DNA from: Deltaproteobacteria bacterium
GTDB lineage: Bacteria > Myxococcota_A > Polyangia > Nannocystales > Nannocystaceae
Assembly (NCBI GenBank): GCA_016709225.1
Contig: JADJEE010000012.1
Coordinates: 2,833,501 to 2,897,500 of the forward strand
Direction of reading: 5' to 3'
Length of the DNA stretch: 64,000 nucleotides
In this document: in pieces, positions 26,280-33,285 of the stretch
How the letters are laid out: every line of letters starts with the position of its first letter
Numbering within the stretch: the first letter of the stretch is position 1
Translations under genes and position numbers: made by a program
Notes under the pieces: model-generated
Seen by the model: only the letters and a program-made list of their open reading frames with translations
Database searches by the model: none
What the model was told of the DNA's origin: nothing

Positions 26280-26302
26280 TACCTCGACACAGGGATAGTG
26301 AT
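26279..26302 (+). repeat. left terminal inverted repeat of IS630 element
   Basis: Starts GTACCTCGACACAGGGATAG; the inverted partner is at 27760-27783 with one mismatch. A related third copy in direct orientation is at 28736-28759. Confidence 0.85.
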
Positions 26303-26316
26303 CGATTGAGGCGCGG

Positions 26317-26568
26317 TTAACGCAGCTCTGGGAGCTGCGCAGGCGGCACGAGGATCTCGATGGTTCGAGCGCGGCCGGGTTCACGTCGAATCAGGCCGCG
26401 CTTCTCGAGGGTGACGACCATCGAGTGCACGACCGGGGGCGTGACCTCGAAGTACTCCTGCATGTCGGCCTCTGCGGGGGGCCGGCGATGGAGCTTGGTG
26501 TAGAGGTAGATGAAGGCGAGGTACTGGCCTTGCTTGTCGGTGAATGCGGCGTCGGCGGGGATCGACAT
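26317..26568 (-). CDS. LexA-like winged-helix DNA-binding protein carried by IS630 element
   Basis: 83 residues from ATG 26568. TDKQGQYLAFIYLYTKLHRRPPAEADMQEYF followed by VHSMVVTLEKRGLIRREPGRARTIEIL is the winged-helix pattern of the LexA DNA-binding domain, without the protease domain. It is transcribed away from the transposase, with a 51-base gap that contains a 14-base palindrome (26597-26610). It may regulate the transposase promoter (inference). Small proteins like this accompany some IS630 elements. Confidence 0.7.
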   Translation of the reverse strand: MSIPADAAFTDKQGQYLAFIYLYTKLHRRPPAEADMQEYFEVTPPVVHSMVVTLEKRGLIRREPGRARTIEILVPPAQLPELR

Positions 26569-26596
26569 GGGATCTCGGATGTGATCTGAGACGTGT

Positions 26597-26610
26597 GGCT
26601 CCGCGGAGCC
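26597..26610. promoter_or_regulatory. palindrome between winged-helix gene and transposase, possible operator
   Basis: GGCTCCGCGGAGCC is a perfect 14-base palindrome in the divergent gap, just upstream of the transposase ribosome-binding site GGAGG (26611-26615). It is a reasonable operator candidate for the winged-helix protein. Confidence 0.35.
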
Positions 26611-26619
26611 GGAGGTCCG

Positions 26620-27755
26620 ATGAACGTCCGCTACATCGTAGAGCTGACCGAAGACGAGCGCGAAGGTCTTCGAGAACGGCTCGGTCGAGGCACTGAGCGA
26701 GCGCGCAAGCACGCGTGCGCAGATCCTGCTCGCGTGTGATCGAGGTCTCTCGGATGAGGAGACCGCGCAAGTGCTCGGCTGCGGCACGGCGACGATCTAC
26801 CGAGTGAAGAAGCGGTTCGTCGAGGAAGGACTCGATGCAGCGCTCAGCGATCGTGCTCGGCCCAGGCCGGAGCGGAAACTCTCAGGACGCGAGGAAGCCG
26901 TCCTCATCGCGCTGGCATGCTCGAAGCCGCCAACCGGTCGCAAGTGCTGGACCCTCGAGCTTCTCGCGGGCGAGGTCGTGCAACTCGTCGACCACGACAG
27001 CATCTCTCGCGAAACTGTCCGGCGGAGGCTCTCCGAGAACGATCTCAAGCCCTGGCAGAAGAAGATGTGGTGCATCCCGTGTGTCGATGCCGAGTTCGTC
27101 GAGCGTATGGAGGACGTGCTCGACCTCTACGCTGAGACGCCCGATCCGAAGCGGCCGGTCGTCTCCTTCGACGAGAAGCCGTACCAGTTGATTGGCGAGA
27201 CACGTGCGTCCGTCCGAGCGAAGCCGGGCCAACCCGCGCGCATCGACTACGAGTACACGCAACGGAACCGTCAACATCTTCGTCATGGTCGACGCGCATC
27301 GGCCATGGCGACACGCCAAGGTTACCGACCAGCGCACGAGCATCGACTTCGCCGAGTGCATGCGCGACCTCGTTGACGTTCACTACCCGAACGCCGACGT
27401 CATCCGCGTCGTACTCGACAATCTGAGCACGCACCGCGCGAAGAACCTGTACGACGCCTTCCCCGCCCCGGAAGCCCGCCGCATCCTTCGACGGCTCGAG
27501 TTCCATCACACACCCAAGCATGCGAGCTGGCTCAACATGGTCGAGATCGAGATCGGCGTGCTCAGCGGGCAGTGCCTCGACCGGCGCATTCCCGACCGCG
27601 CGATGCTCGAAGTCCACGTCGACGCGTGGTCCGCCGCACGCAACCGCGACGGCCATCGCATCAACTGGATGTTCCGAGTCGACGACGCACGGCGGAAGCT
27701 TGGCCACGCCTACCCGAAGCCGCTCTTCGACACGCCGTTGCCGGCCGCCGCGTGA
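26620..27755 (+). pseudogene. IS630-family transposase, two frameshifts
   Basis: ATG 26620, with GGAGG five bases before it, begins MNVRYIVELTEDEREGLRER in frame 1. This frame stops at 26737-26739. Continuity is kept in frame 2 from about 26711 (TRAQILLACDRGLSDEETA, then helix-turn-helix LGCGTATIYRVKKRFVEEGL) up to about 27258. The rest is in frame 3 (RNGTVNIFVMVD, LDNLSTHRAKNLYDAF, HTPKHASWLNMVEIEI). DDE residues are in SFDEKP, VLDNLSTH and NMVEIEIG. Both shifts are explained by loss of two bases in CGCG runs. The element is therefore probably inactive unless translation recodes twice. Confidence 0.85.
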
Positions 27756-27759
27756 ACCC

Positions 27760-27783
27760 ATCACTATCGCTGTGTCGAGGTAC
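27760..27783 (-). repeat. right terminal inverted repeat of IS630 element
   Basis: Inverted copy of 26279-26302 with a single mismatch (C for G at position 15 of the repeat), followed by TA. Confidence 0.85.
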
Positions 27784-27786
27784 TAG

Positions 27787-28732
27787 GCTGTGTCCGGTTT
27801 CCCCGAAACCGTCAAATTCTTGGGCGGATCGGGGATCCGTGATCCAGGGGGCATGACCACGACGGGCATGCCTCGCCACCGCCTTACCGACGCGCAGTGG
27901 GAGCTGATCGGGGACCTGTTCCCGACGAACAACTTCAAGACCGGTCGGCGGCCGCGGGATCGTCGTCTCATGCTCGACGCGATCTTCTGGGTGTTGCGAA
28001 CTGGGGCTCCGTGGCGAGACCTACCGGAGTGCTTCGGCCCATGGTCGACCGCCTGGGACTTCTTCGACAAGTGGACGAAGGACGAGACGTTCGACCGCGT
28101 ACTTCGGCGATTGCGGAGCATCGCCGTCCCGCACGACGCGGACCCCTCCGAGTTGTGGTGCATCGACGGGACATCGATTCGAGCTGCGCGCTGCAGCAGC
28201 GGCGGGGGGAAAAAGATCCGATCCGCAGGAGCCAGCGGATCACGCTCTGGGGCGCTCCCGCGGGGGCTGGGGCACGAAGATCCACATCCTGTGTGACGTT
28301 GAGGGCCACCCACTCCACTTCGAGCTCAGCGCCGGACAAGCCCACGACGGACCGATGCTCGCGCCGGTCCTTCAAGGTGCTGACGAAGCACTGCATGATG
28401 ATCGAGGTGTCGTCATGGAGTGGCCGTTGGCACTCGCAGGCGACAAGGGCTACCGCGCGGAGTGGATCGATAGGTATCTCCTCGCCCTGGGGATCACACC
28501 GGTGATCCCCACGAAGCACAACGAGACTCGAGCGCTGCGCCCGGTCGCCTTCAACAAGCGCCTCTACAGGCGCCGCAGCATCGTCGAGTGCCTCATCGGC
28601 TGGCTCAAGGAGTCGCGACGCGTGGTGACCCGCTTCGAGAAGACCGCCATCAACTTCGGCGGGATGGTCCGGCTTGCCTTCATCCACCGCTATCTACGCA
28701 TCTTCGGGGCTTGATGGGAAACCGGACACAGC
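27787..28732 (+). mobile_element. IS5-family (IS427-like) insertion sequence
   Basis: 946 bases bounded by perfect 17-base inverted repeats (GCTGTGTCCGGTTTCCC at 27787-27803 and its complement at 28716-28732) and flanked on both sides by CTAG (27783-27786, 28733-28736), which fits the YTAR-type target duplication of IS5 elements. It encodes one transposase split over two frames. It is inserted exactly in the middle of a palindrome formed by an IS630 right end and another IS630-type left end. Confidence 0.88.
27853..28714 (+). CDS. IS5-family transposase, split over two frames (orfA/orfB)
   Basis: OrfA (ATG 27853, stop at 28294-28296) has RHRLTDAQWELIGDLFP, RRLMLDAIFWVLRTGAPWRDLP and the first catalytic Asp in WCIDGTSIR. 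After the run GGGGGGAAAAAG (28204-28215) the conserved sequence continues in the +1 frame (SDPQEPADHALGRSRGGWGTK) and ends at 28714, with the second Asp in LALAGDKGYRA and the Glu in SIVECLIGWLKESRR. A +1 shift near 28215 is therefore needed for a full protein. Members of this group often have two overlapping frames, so this could be programmed or a one-base insertion; the sequence alone cannot tell. Confidence 0.78.
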
Positions 28733-28735
28733 CTA

Positions 28736-28759
28736 GTACCTCGACACAGGGACTGTGAC
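28736..28759 (+). repeat. orphan IS630-type end, third copy of the inverted repeat
   Basis: Begins with the same 17 bases as the left end of the IS630 element (GTACCTCGACACAGGGA) and then diverges (CTGTGAC against TAGTGAT). It is preceded by TA. No matching transposase lies to its right, because a chromosomal gene ends at 28803, so it looks like a relict end of a related element. Confidence 0.7.
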
Positions 28760-28802
28760 GGGCCATGACACCGTCCTGACCGGCGTCGCTGCGTTGCCGC
28801 GG

Positions 28803-29375
28803 TCACGCGTCGACGCAGAACGAGAACACGATCGCGTCCTCGTCGACCTCGTCGCGCACCGTCAGGGTGACCTGCCACAGGCCTGGCATGAACAGGTTCA
28901 CCGGCTCGAGGCGGTAGCGACCCGGGGTGCCTTCGGGGGTGACCTCGCAGCGGATCGCGGTGCCGTGGGCGTGATCGGGCATGTACGGATCGACGAGGAT
29001 CTCGAGGTCGTCGAGCGGCATGCCGGCGTCGTCGTGGATGTCGACGACCCACACGTTGTCGCCCCTGCGGGGCGGGGCCGGCATCGCATCGACGAAGCGC
29101 ACGCGCGCCCACGCACCATCGCCCTCGAGGCCGAGCTCGTACTGCTGTGCCCGGGTCTCGGCTGCACAGCCGCCGGTGGGCAGCGGGGGTTCGTTCGCGT
29201 CTTCGTGGGGCGGCTGGCAGCTGCCCCGCGCGGCATGACGATCGCACAAGAGGCCGTCGTCGCAGTCGCTGCCGAGCTCGCACGGGGCGCCGAGCTCGCC
29301 CGAGGCCCCGCAAGCCGCGGCGTCAAGGACCAACAAGAACGCCGCGGCCGTGCGGGCTCGTGCGGTGCGGAGCAC
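28803..29375 (-). CDS. lipoprotein with FixH/YtkA-like domain
   Basis: 190 residues, GTG start at 29375. Signal AAAFLLVLDAAAC with lipobox AAAC. After a Cys-rich stretch (GAPCELGSDCDDGLLCD) comes a beta-sandwich-like domain with NVWVVDIHDDAGMPLDDLEILVDPYMPDHAHGT and RYRLEPVNLFMPGLWQVTLTV. The MPDHxHGT and MPGLWQV motifs are typical of FixH/YtkA-like periplasmic proteins, often linked to copper or cytochrome oxidase assembly. It is divergent from a haem-motif lipoprotein gene (147-base gap). A metal role is inference. Confidence 0.75.
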   Translation of the reverse strand: MLRTARARTAAAFLLVLDAAACGASGELGAPCELGSDCDDGLLCDRHAARGSCQPPHEDANEPPLPTGGCAAETRAQQYELGLEGDGAWARVRFVDAMPAPPRRGDNVWVVDIHDDAGMPLDDLEILVDPYMPDHAHGTAIRCEVTPEGTPGRYRLEPVNLFMPGLWQVTLTVRDEVDEDAIVFSFCVDA

Positions 29376-29522
29376 GGAACCCTGATAGCGCAGCGCAGGG
29401 GATTCGACAGTGCGGCGGATTCTCGCACCCCTCGTGCGAGGCGGCCGGCCGCAGCGTCAGACCTCGCAATTCCCCGCGCACGGGCGTCACCACGGTCCAG
29501 ACCGCGGCATACTGCCCTCGAG

Positions 29523-29984
29523 ATGACGCGCCGCACTCGTTGGATCCCCTTGGTCGCCCTGCTTGCCTCGAGCGCGCTCGCGAGCGCGTGTGACGATCAC
29601 GATGACGAGGGTGCCGAGGAGCACGGCGCCGGCCACGACCACGACCACGACACCGGCGAGGGCGAGTTCGGGCCGCCCACCGAGTCGGTGTGTCCGGAGG
29701 GCTCCACGCTCACGTGGGAGAACTTCGGCAACACCTTCATGCAGACCTACTGCACGCGTTGCCACGCATCGACCCTCACCGGTGCCGATCGGCAGGGCGC
29801 GCCGCTGTACCACGACTTCGACTCGCTGCAGGGCGTGCTCGCGGTCGCCGACCACGTCGACCAGAAGGCCGCTGCGGGCCCAGCCGCGACCAACGAGCTG
29901 ATGCCGATCTCGGCGCCCACGCCCACGCTCGAAGAGCGGCAGAAGCTCGGCGAGTGGCTGGCCTGCGAGCTCGCGAAGATGTGA
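29523..29984 (+). CDS. His-rich lipoprotein with single c-type haem motif
   Basis: 153 residues. Signal PLVALLASSALASAC gives the lipobox. It is followed by a His/Asp-rich stretch (DDHDDEGAEEHGAGHDHDHD) likely to bind metal ions. CTRCH (residues 77-81) in TYCTRCHASTLTG is a c-type haem site in a class I cytochrome-like context; a candidate axial Met lies in NELMPISAPTPTLEER. Faces the FixH/YtkA-like gene. Probably an outer or inner membrane-anchored cytochrome-like protein; partner unknown. Confidence 0.8.
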   Translation: MTRRTRWIPLVALLASSALASACDDHDDEGAEEHGAGHDHDHDTGEGEFGPPTESVCPEGSTLTWENFGNTFMQTYCTRCHASTLTGADRQGAPLYHDFDSLQGVLAVADHVDQKAAAGPAATNELMPISAPTPTLEERQKLGEWLACELAKM

Positions 29985-29991
29985 TCGCTGT

Positions 29992-30015
29992 GCGGGTGCG
30001 ACGTCGACGACCCGC
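29992..30015. terminator. hairpin between convergent genes
   Basis: GCGGGT (29992-29997) pairs with ACCCGC (30010-30015) in the 41-base gap between convergent stops at 29984 and 30026. The 12-base loop contains the palindrome GACGTC. No T-tract, so activity is uncertain. Confidence 0.35.
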
Positions 30016-30025
30016 GGCGTGATCG

Positions 30026-31930
30026 TCACCGGCGGCGTGGTCGGGTCCGTCGTCGCAGCCACAGCATCCACAGCGCCGGCGCAGCACCGCACGTGTGGCC
30101 GCCCGCCGCATCGCAGGCACAGCCGCCGCCATCGCCGGCGGCCGCGGGTCCACCGTCGCTCGAGCCGGCTGCCGAGGTGTCGAGCTCGCCACCCGTCGCG
30201 TCGTCGCTGGTGGCGGCGCTGCTGCTGCCGTGGCCACCGCCGCTGTCGTCGGAGCCGGTGGTGCCGGGCGCCGCGCAGTCGGGGTCGTCGGCGTCGGCGA
30301 GACCATCGCAGTCACCGTCGCGAGCATCGCCACAGGCCTCGATCGCGCCGGGATGCACGGCCGGGTCGTCGTCATCGCAGTCGCCGGCGCAAGCCCGCAC
30401 GCCGTCGCCGTCGACATCGTCTTCTTCGGCGGGCACCGTGCCATCGCAGTCGTTGTCGCGACCATCGCACTGCTCAGGCGCGCCGGGCTGTGTGGTGTCG
30501 TCGAGGTCGTCGCAGTCGTCGCCACCGCACCCGAGGTCCCATGCGCCGTCGTCGTCGACGTCGTGGCAGGTGCAGTACAGCCCAGCGGCCGCAGGTCCCT
30601 GCACGATGCCCCAGCCGTAGTCGTTGTCGGGCATCGCGGCTCGACTCGCAGTGTCGCGCAGCAGGTCGACCATCTCCTGCGGGCCGAGTTCGGGATACGC
30701 CTGCAGCAACAGCGCGCCGACACCGGCGACCAATGGGGCCGCGAGGCTGGTGCCCGAGGCTTGACCATACTGATCGGGGGTCGCGAGATCGACGACCCAC
30801 GCCGGATGGCCCGGTCCGCACACGTCGGGTTTGATGCGGCCGTCGCTCGTGGGTCCGCGCGACGAGAAGTCGGCGAGCACGCCATCGGGCTGCACCGCAC
30901 CGACGGCGACGAGCCGATCGGCATCGGACGGTGCGCCGAGGGAGGTCGGCGCGGGGCCGGCGTTACCCATGGACTCGAACATGATGAGGCCGTTGTCGAG
31001 CGCGATCACGGCCGCCTGCGTCGTCACGGCGGTGTGGCCGTCGAGCTGCTCGGGGCCATACCAGGCGAAGTAGCCCAGCGACGCGGTCGACATGTCCGCG
31101 CCCATCGACTCGATCCACTCGAGGCCCGCGACGTAGTAGTCCTCTTCGATCGGCTGCTCTTGGCTGATGTCCTCGGTCTTCGCGAGCAGCACCGAGATGC
31201 CCGGCGCCGCGCCGCTGTAGAGCCCGTCGACATGGCCCGTGAGCAGCGACAGCACCCAGGTGCCGTGGTTGTGCTGTCCGGGCACGTCGTCGAGCTCGTC
31301 GGCGACGATGTCGTCGTCGTGGATGAAGTCGTGGGCGGCGATCACGTCGAGCCCGGCGAACGCGGCGTGGTCGAGCACGAAGCCGCTGTCGAGCACGCCC
31401 ACGACCACGCCGTCGCCGCTCAGCCCGCACGCATGCAGCTCGGGAACACCGATCTGTTGCAGCTGATCGAAGGCCACGCCGTAGGTCGGGTCGACGCCGC
31501 CTGCGTCGTGCGGCGTGCCGGTCAGTCTTGGCTCGCCGCGATGCCCCGCGGCGACCGGCGCGAGCTGGCGCACCCACGGCAGCGCGCGCAGCCGTGCGCG
31601 GGTGGCCGCGTCGGCCTCGACGCTGACGGCCCCGAGCCAGCGCGAGACCACGCGGATGCGGGCGCCGGTGGCTGCAATCGCGGCAAGGCGTGCGGGCGCG
31701 ATCGCGAGGTCGCGCGCGTCCACGCCGAGATCACCTCGCGCGCGACGGCGACGCGCGAGCGCCCGCGGCGACAGCTCGTCGGCCCGCTGCGCCAGTGCCT
31801 GTGGCGTCGCCTCCACGCCCTTGCTGTCGAGCCACACCCACGTCGCCATCCCCGGCTCCGGCGTGGACGCGGGCGCGGCGACGAACGCACTCGACAGGAG
31901 CAGCGACAGTGGCGATGGCATCGCGAGCAC
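30026..31930 (-). CDS. S8 subtilisin-like protease with Ca-binding-type repeats and MYXO-CTERM-like tail
   Basis: 634 residues. Signal peptide at the N-terminus, prodomain-like region to ~140. Catalytic triad: Asp181 in VVVGVLDSGF, His222 in GQHNHGTW, Ser395 in ASGTSLAAP; oxyanion Asn323 in SMGNAGP. After ~435 there are repeats of the metal-binding type DCDDxDxxxxPGAxExCDGxDNDCDG (about three), common in myxobacterial surface proteins. The end has a Ser/Gly linker, Cys-containing GGGCAC, a hydrophobic segment (APALWMLWL) and a run of Arg, which matches the MYXO-CTERM sorting layout. Probably exported to the cell surface. Confidence 0.9.
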   Translation of the reverse strand: MLAMPSPLSLLLSSAFVAAPASTPEPGMATWVWLDSKGVEATPQALAQRADELSPRALARRRRARGDLGVDARDLAIAPARLAAIAATGARIRVVSRWLGAVSVEADAATRARLRALPWVRQLAPVAAGHRGEPRLTGTPHDAGGVDPTYGVAFDQLQQIGVPELHACGLSGDGVVVGVLDSGFVLDHAAFAGLDVIAAHDFIHDDDIVADELDDVPGQHNHGTWVLSLLTGHVDGLYSGAAPGISVLLAKTEDISQEQPIEEDYYVAGLEWIESMGADMSTASLGYFAWYGPEQLDGHTAVTTQAAVIALDNGLIMFESMGNAGPAPTSLGAPSDADRLVAVGAVQPDGVLADFSSRGPTSDGRIKPDVCGPGHPAWVVDLATPDQYGQASGTSLAAPLVAGVGALLLQAYPELGPQEMVDLLRDTASRAAMPDNDYGWGIVQGPAAAGLYCTCHDVDDDGAWDLGCGGDDCDDLDDTTQPGAPEQCDGRDNDCDGTVPAEEDDVDGDGVRACAGDCDDDDPAVHPGAIEACGDARDGDCDGLADADDPDCAAPGTTGSDDSGGGHGSSSAATSDDATGGELDTSAAGSSDGGPAAAGDGGGCACDAAGGHTCGAAPALWMLWLRRRTRPRRR

Positions 31931-32109
31931 GCCATCTTACGCCATCACGGTCGCGTCGCGTGCTCACGATGTGGGGCGCAGGCAAGGGCGGCGTGTGCTG
32001 GATTGCCGCCGCATCGCGATCGATCGGGGGCGCGTGACGACACCCGTGGCTGCGCCTGCCCTCGGGTGGCGGTGCCGTCACTGCCGCACGTGCGAGCCTC
32101 GCTGCGAAG

Positions 32110-33162
32110 TCATCGAGGGCGGGCGAGCACCATGTCGATCGAGCGATACGGTCGCGTCACCGTCGACGTCTCGACGAAGCCCATCGCTGCGTAGAACGCC
32201 ATGCGATCGCGGGTACCCAGGTGCACGCGCTTGGCCCTTCGCACCCGCGGGTGATCGAGCAGCAGGCGCACCACCGCGTGACCGAGTCCGCGACCGCGCT
32301 GGTCCTTGCGCACCACCACGTCGTAGATCCACGCGTGCTTGTGGCCGTCGGAGATCGCCCGCGCGCTCGCGACGAGCGCTCCGCCCTGCTTCGCGCCGAC
32401 CCACGCGGTCGCGCCCTCGTGCGCGCCGACGAGGTCATCGTGATCGAAGATGTCGTTCCAGTAGGCGTCGGCGAGCAGGTCTGCGGCCTGTGCGGCGTCG
32501 CCGGGCGCGAGCGCGACGTGCAGCGTGGTGTCGGCCGGCCCGCGCAGGAAGGCCGGACGCTGGGCCGCATCGCCGACCGCGAGGACGCGTTCGATCGCGA
32601 GTGCGTCGTCGGGTTCACCGCGTCGCCACAGCGCCGCCACGATCGCGTCCCGCGAGGCGGGGCCCTTGTGCTGCAGCAGCTTGGCCTTGCCGTCGATCTC
32701 GTCGAGCCGGACCTCCAGGATGAGGATGCCGCGGACCGCGGGCGTGTAGCGGGGGTCGTCGGCGGTGATCGGTGCGTGACCGCCCTCGGGCTGGAGCTTC
32801 GTCATCAGCGCCTGCAACACCGCGGCCTTGCGGGTCGGCTCGGTCACCTGCGTCACGACGCCGTGGGCCTGCGCGCTCTCGTAGAGCGTGGTCGCCGGAC
32901 AGGCGCGCTCGGGGTCCGTGAAGTAGCTCGGGAGCGCGGCGATCACCTCGTGCACGGCGACCACCGCCTCGCGTCCGACGATCTCGAGCTTCTCGCCGGT
33001 GGGCGCGCCGTGGAACGCCAGCGCACCGTCGAGCACCACCCCGTGCAGCGTCCGCAGCACCGGTCGGCCGTCGGGCGTGGTCGAGGCGAGTTCGAAGCTC
33101 GGGCTGCGCGCGAACAGCTCGCGCGCGGTCTCGGTCGGGGTGCGGAACACCGGGCGTCGCAT
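32110..33162 (-). CDS. PPOX-like (FMN-binding) protein fused to GNAT acetyltransferase
   Basis: 350 residues from ATG 33162. Residues ~1-190 resemble the pyridoxamine 5'-phosphate oxidase-like flavin-binding fold (FELASTTPDGRPVLRTLHGVVLDGALAFHG, EKLEIVGREAVVAVHE). Residues ~200-350 are a GNAT domain with the acetyl-CoA loop KDQRGRGLGHAVV and RDRMAFYAAMGF. It is divergent from the MocR-type regulator at 33286, with inverted repeats between, so the regulator probably controls it. Substrates are unknown. Confidence 0.83.
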   Translation of the reverse strand: MRRPVFRTPTETARELFARSPSFELASTTPDGRPVLRTLHGVVLDGALAFHGAPTGEKLEIVGREAVVAVHEVIAALPSYFTDPERACPATTLYESAQAHGVVTQVTEPTRKAAVLQALMTKLQPEGGHAPITADDPRYTPAVRGILILEVRLDEIDGKAKLLQHKGPASRDAIVAALWRRGEPDDALAIERVLAVGDAAQRPAFLRGPADTTLHVALAPGDAAQAADLLADAYWNDIFDHDDLVGAHEGATAWVGAKQGGALVASARAISDGHKHAWIYDVVVRKDQRGRGLGHAVVRLLLDHPRVRRAKRVHLGTRDRMAFYAAMGFVETSTVTRPYRSIDMVLARPR

Positions 33163-33183
33163 GCCCTGCGACCATGTCGCCCG

Positions 33184-33230
33184 ACTGGTCCATCCGGGAG
33201 TACCAGTTGGGAGATTTCGCATGGACCAGT
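33184..33230. promoter_or_regulatory. probable MocR operator (inverted repeat with half-site)
   Basis: ACTGGTCCAT (33184-33193) and its inverse ATGGACCAGT (33221-33230) flank a further ACCAGT half-site (33202-33207). The direct ACCAGT copies are 23 bases apart, about two helix turns. They lie in the 123-base gap between the MocR gene and its divergent neighbour, the position where PdxR/MocR regulators usually bind. Confidence 0.65.
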
Positions 33231-33285
33231 GGTGAGGATGCGGTGGTGCCGTCGGCCCGCCAGCGCCGCTACCCTCGTGCCCGCC

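Larger units (their letters stand above)
26279..27783 (+). mobile_element. IS630-family insertion sequence with decayed transposase
   Basis: 24-base terminal inverted repeats (26279-26302 and 27760-27783) match except at one base, and each end is bordered by TA (26277-26278, 27784-27785), the IS630/Tc1 target. Inside are a divergent winged-helix gene (minus strand) and an IS630 transposase broken by two frameshifts. Total length about 1.5 kb is longer than a minimal IS630 because of the extra gene. Confidence 0.85.
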
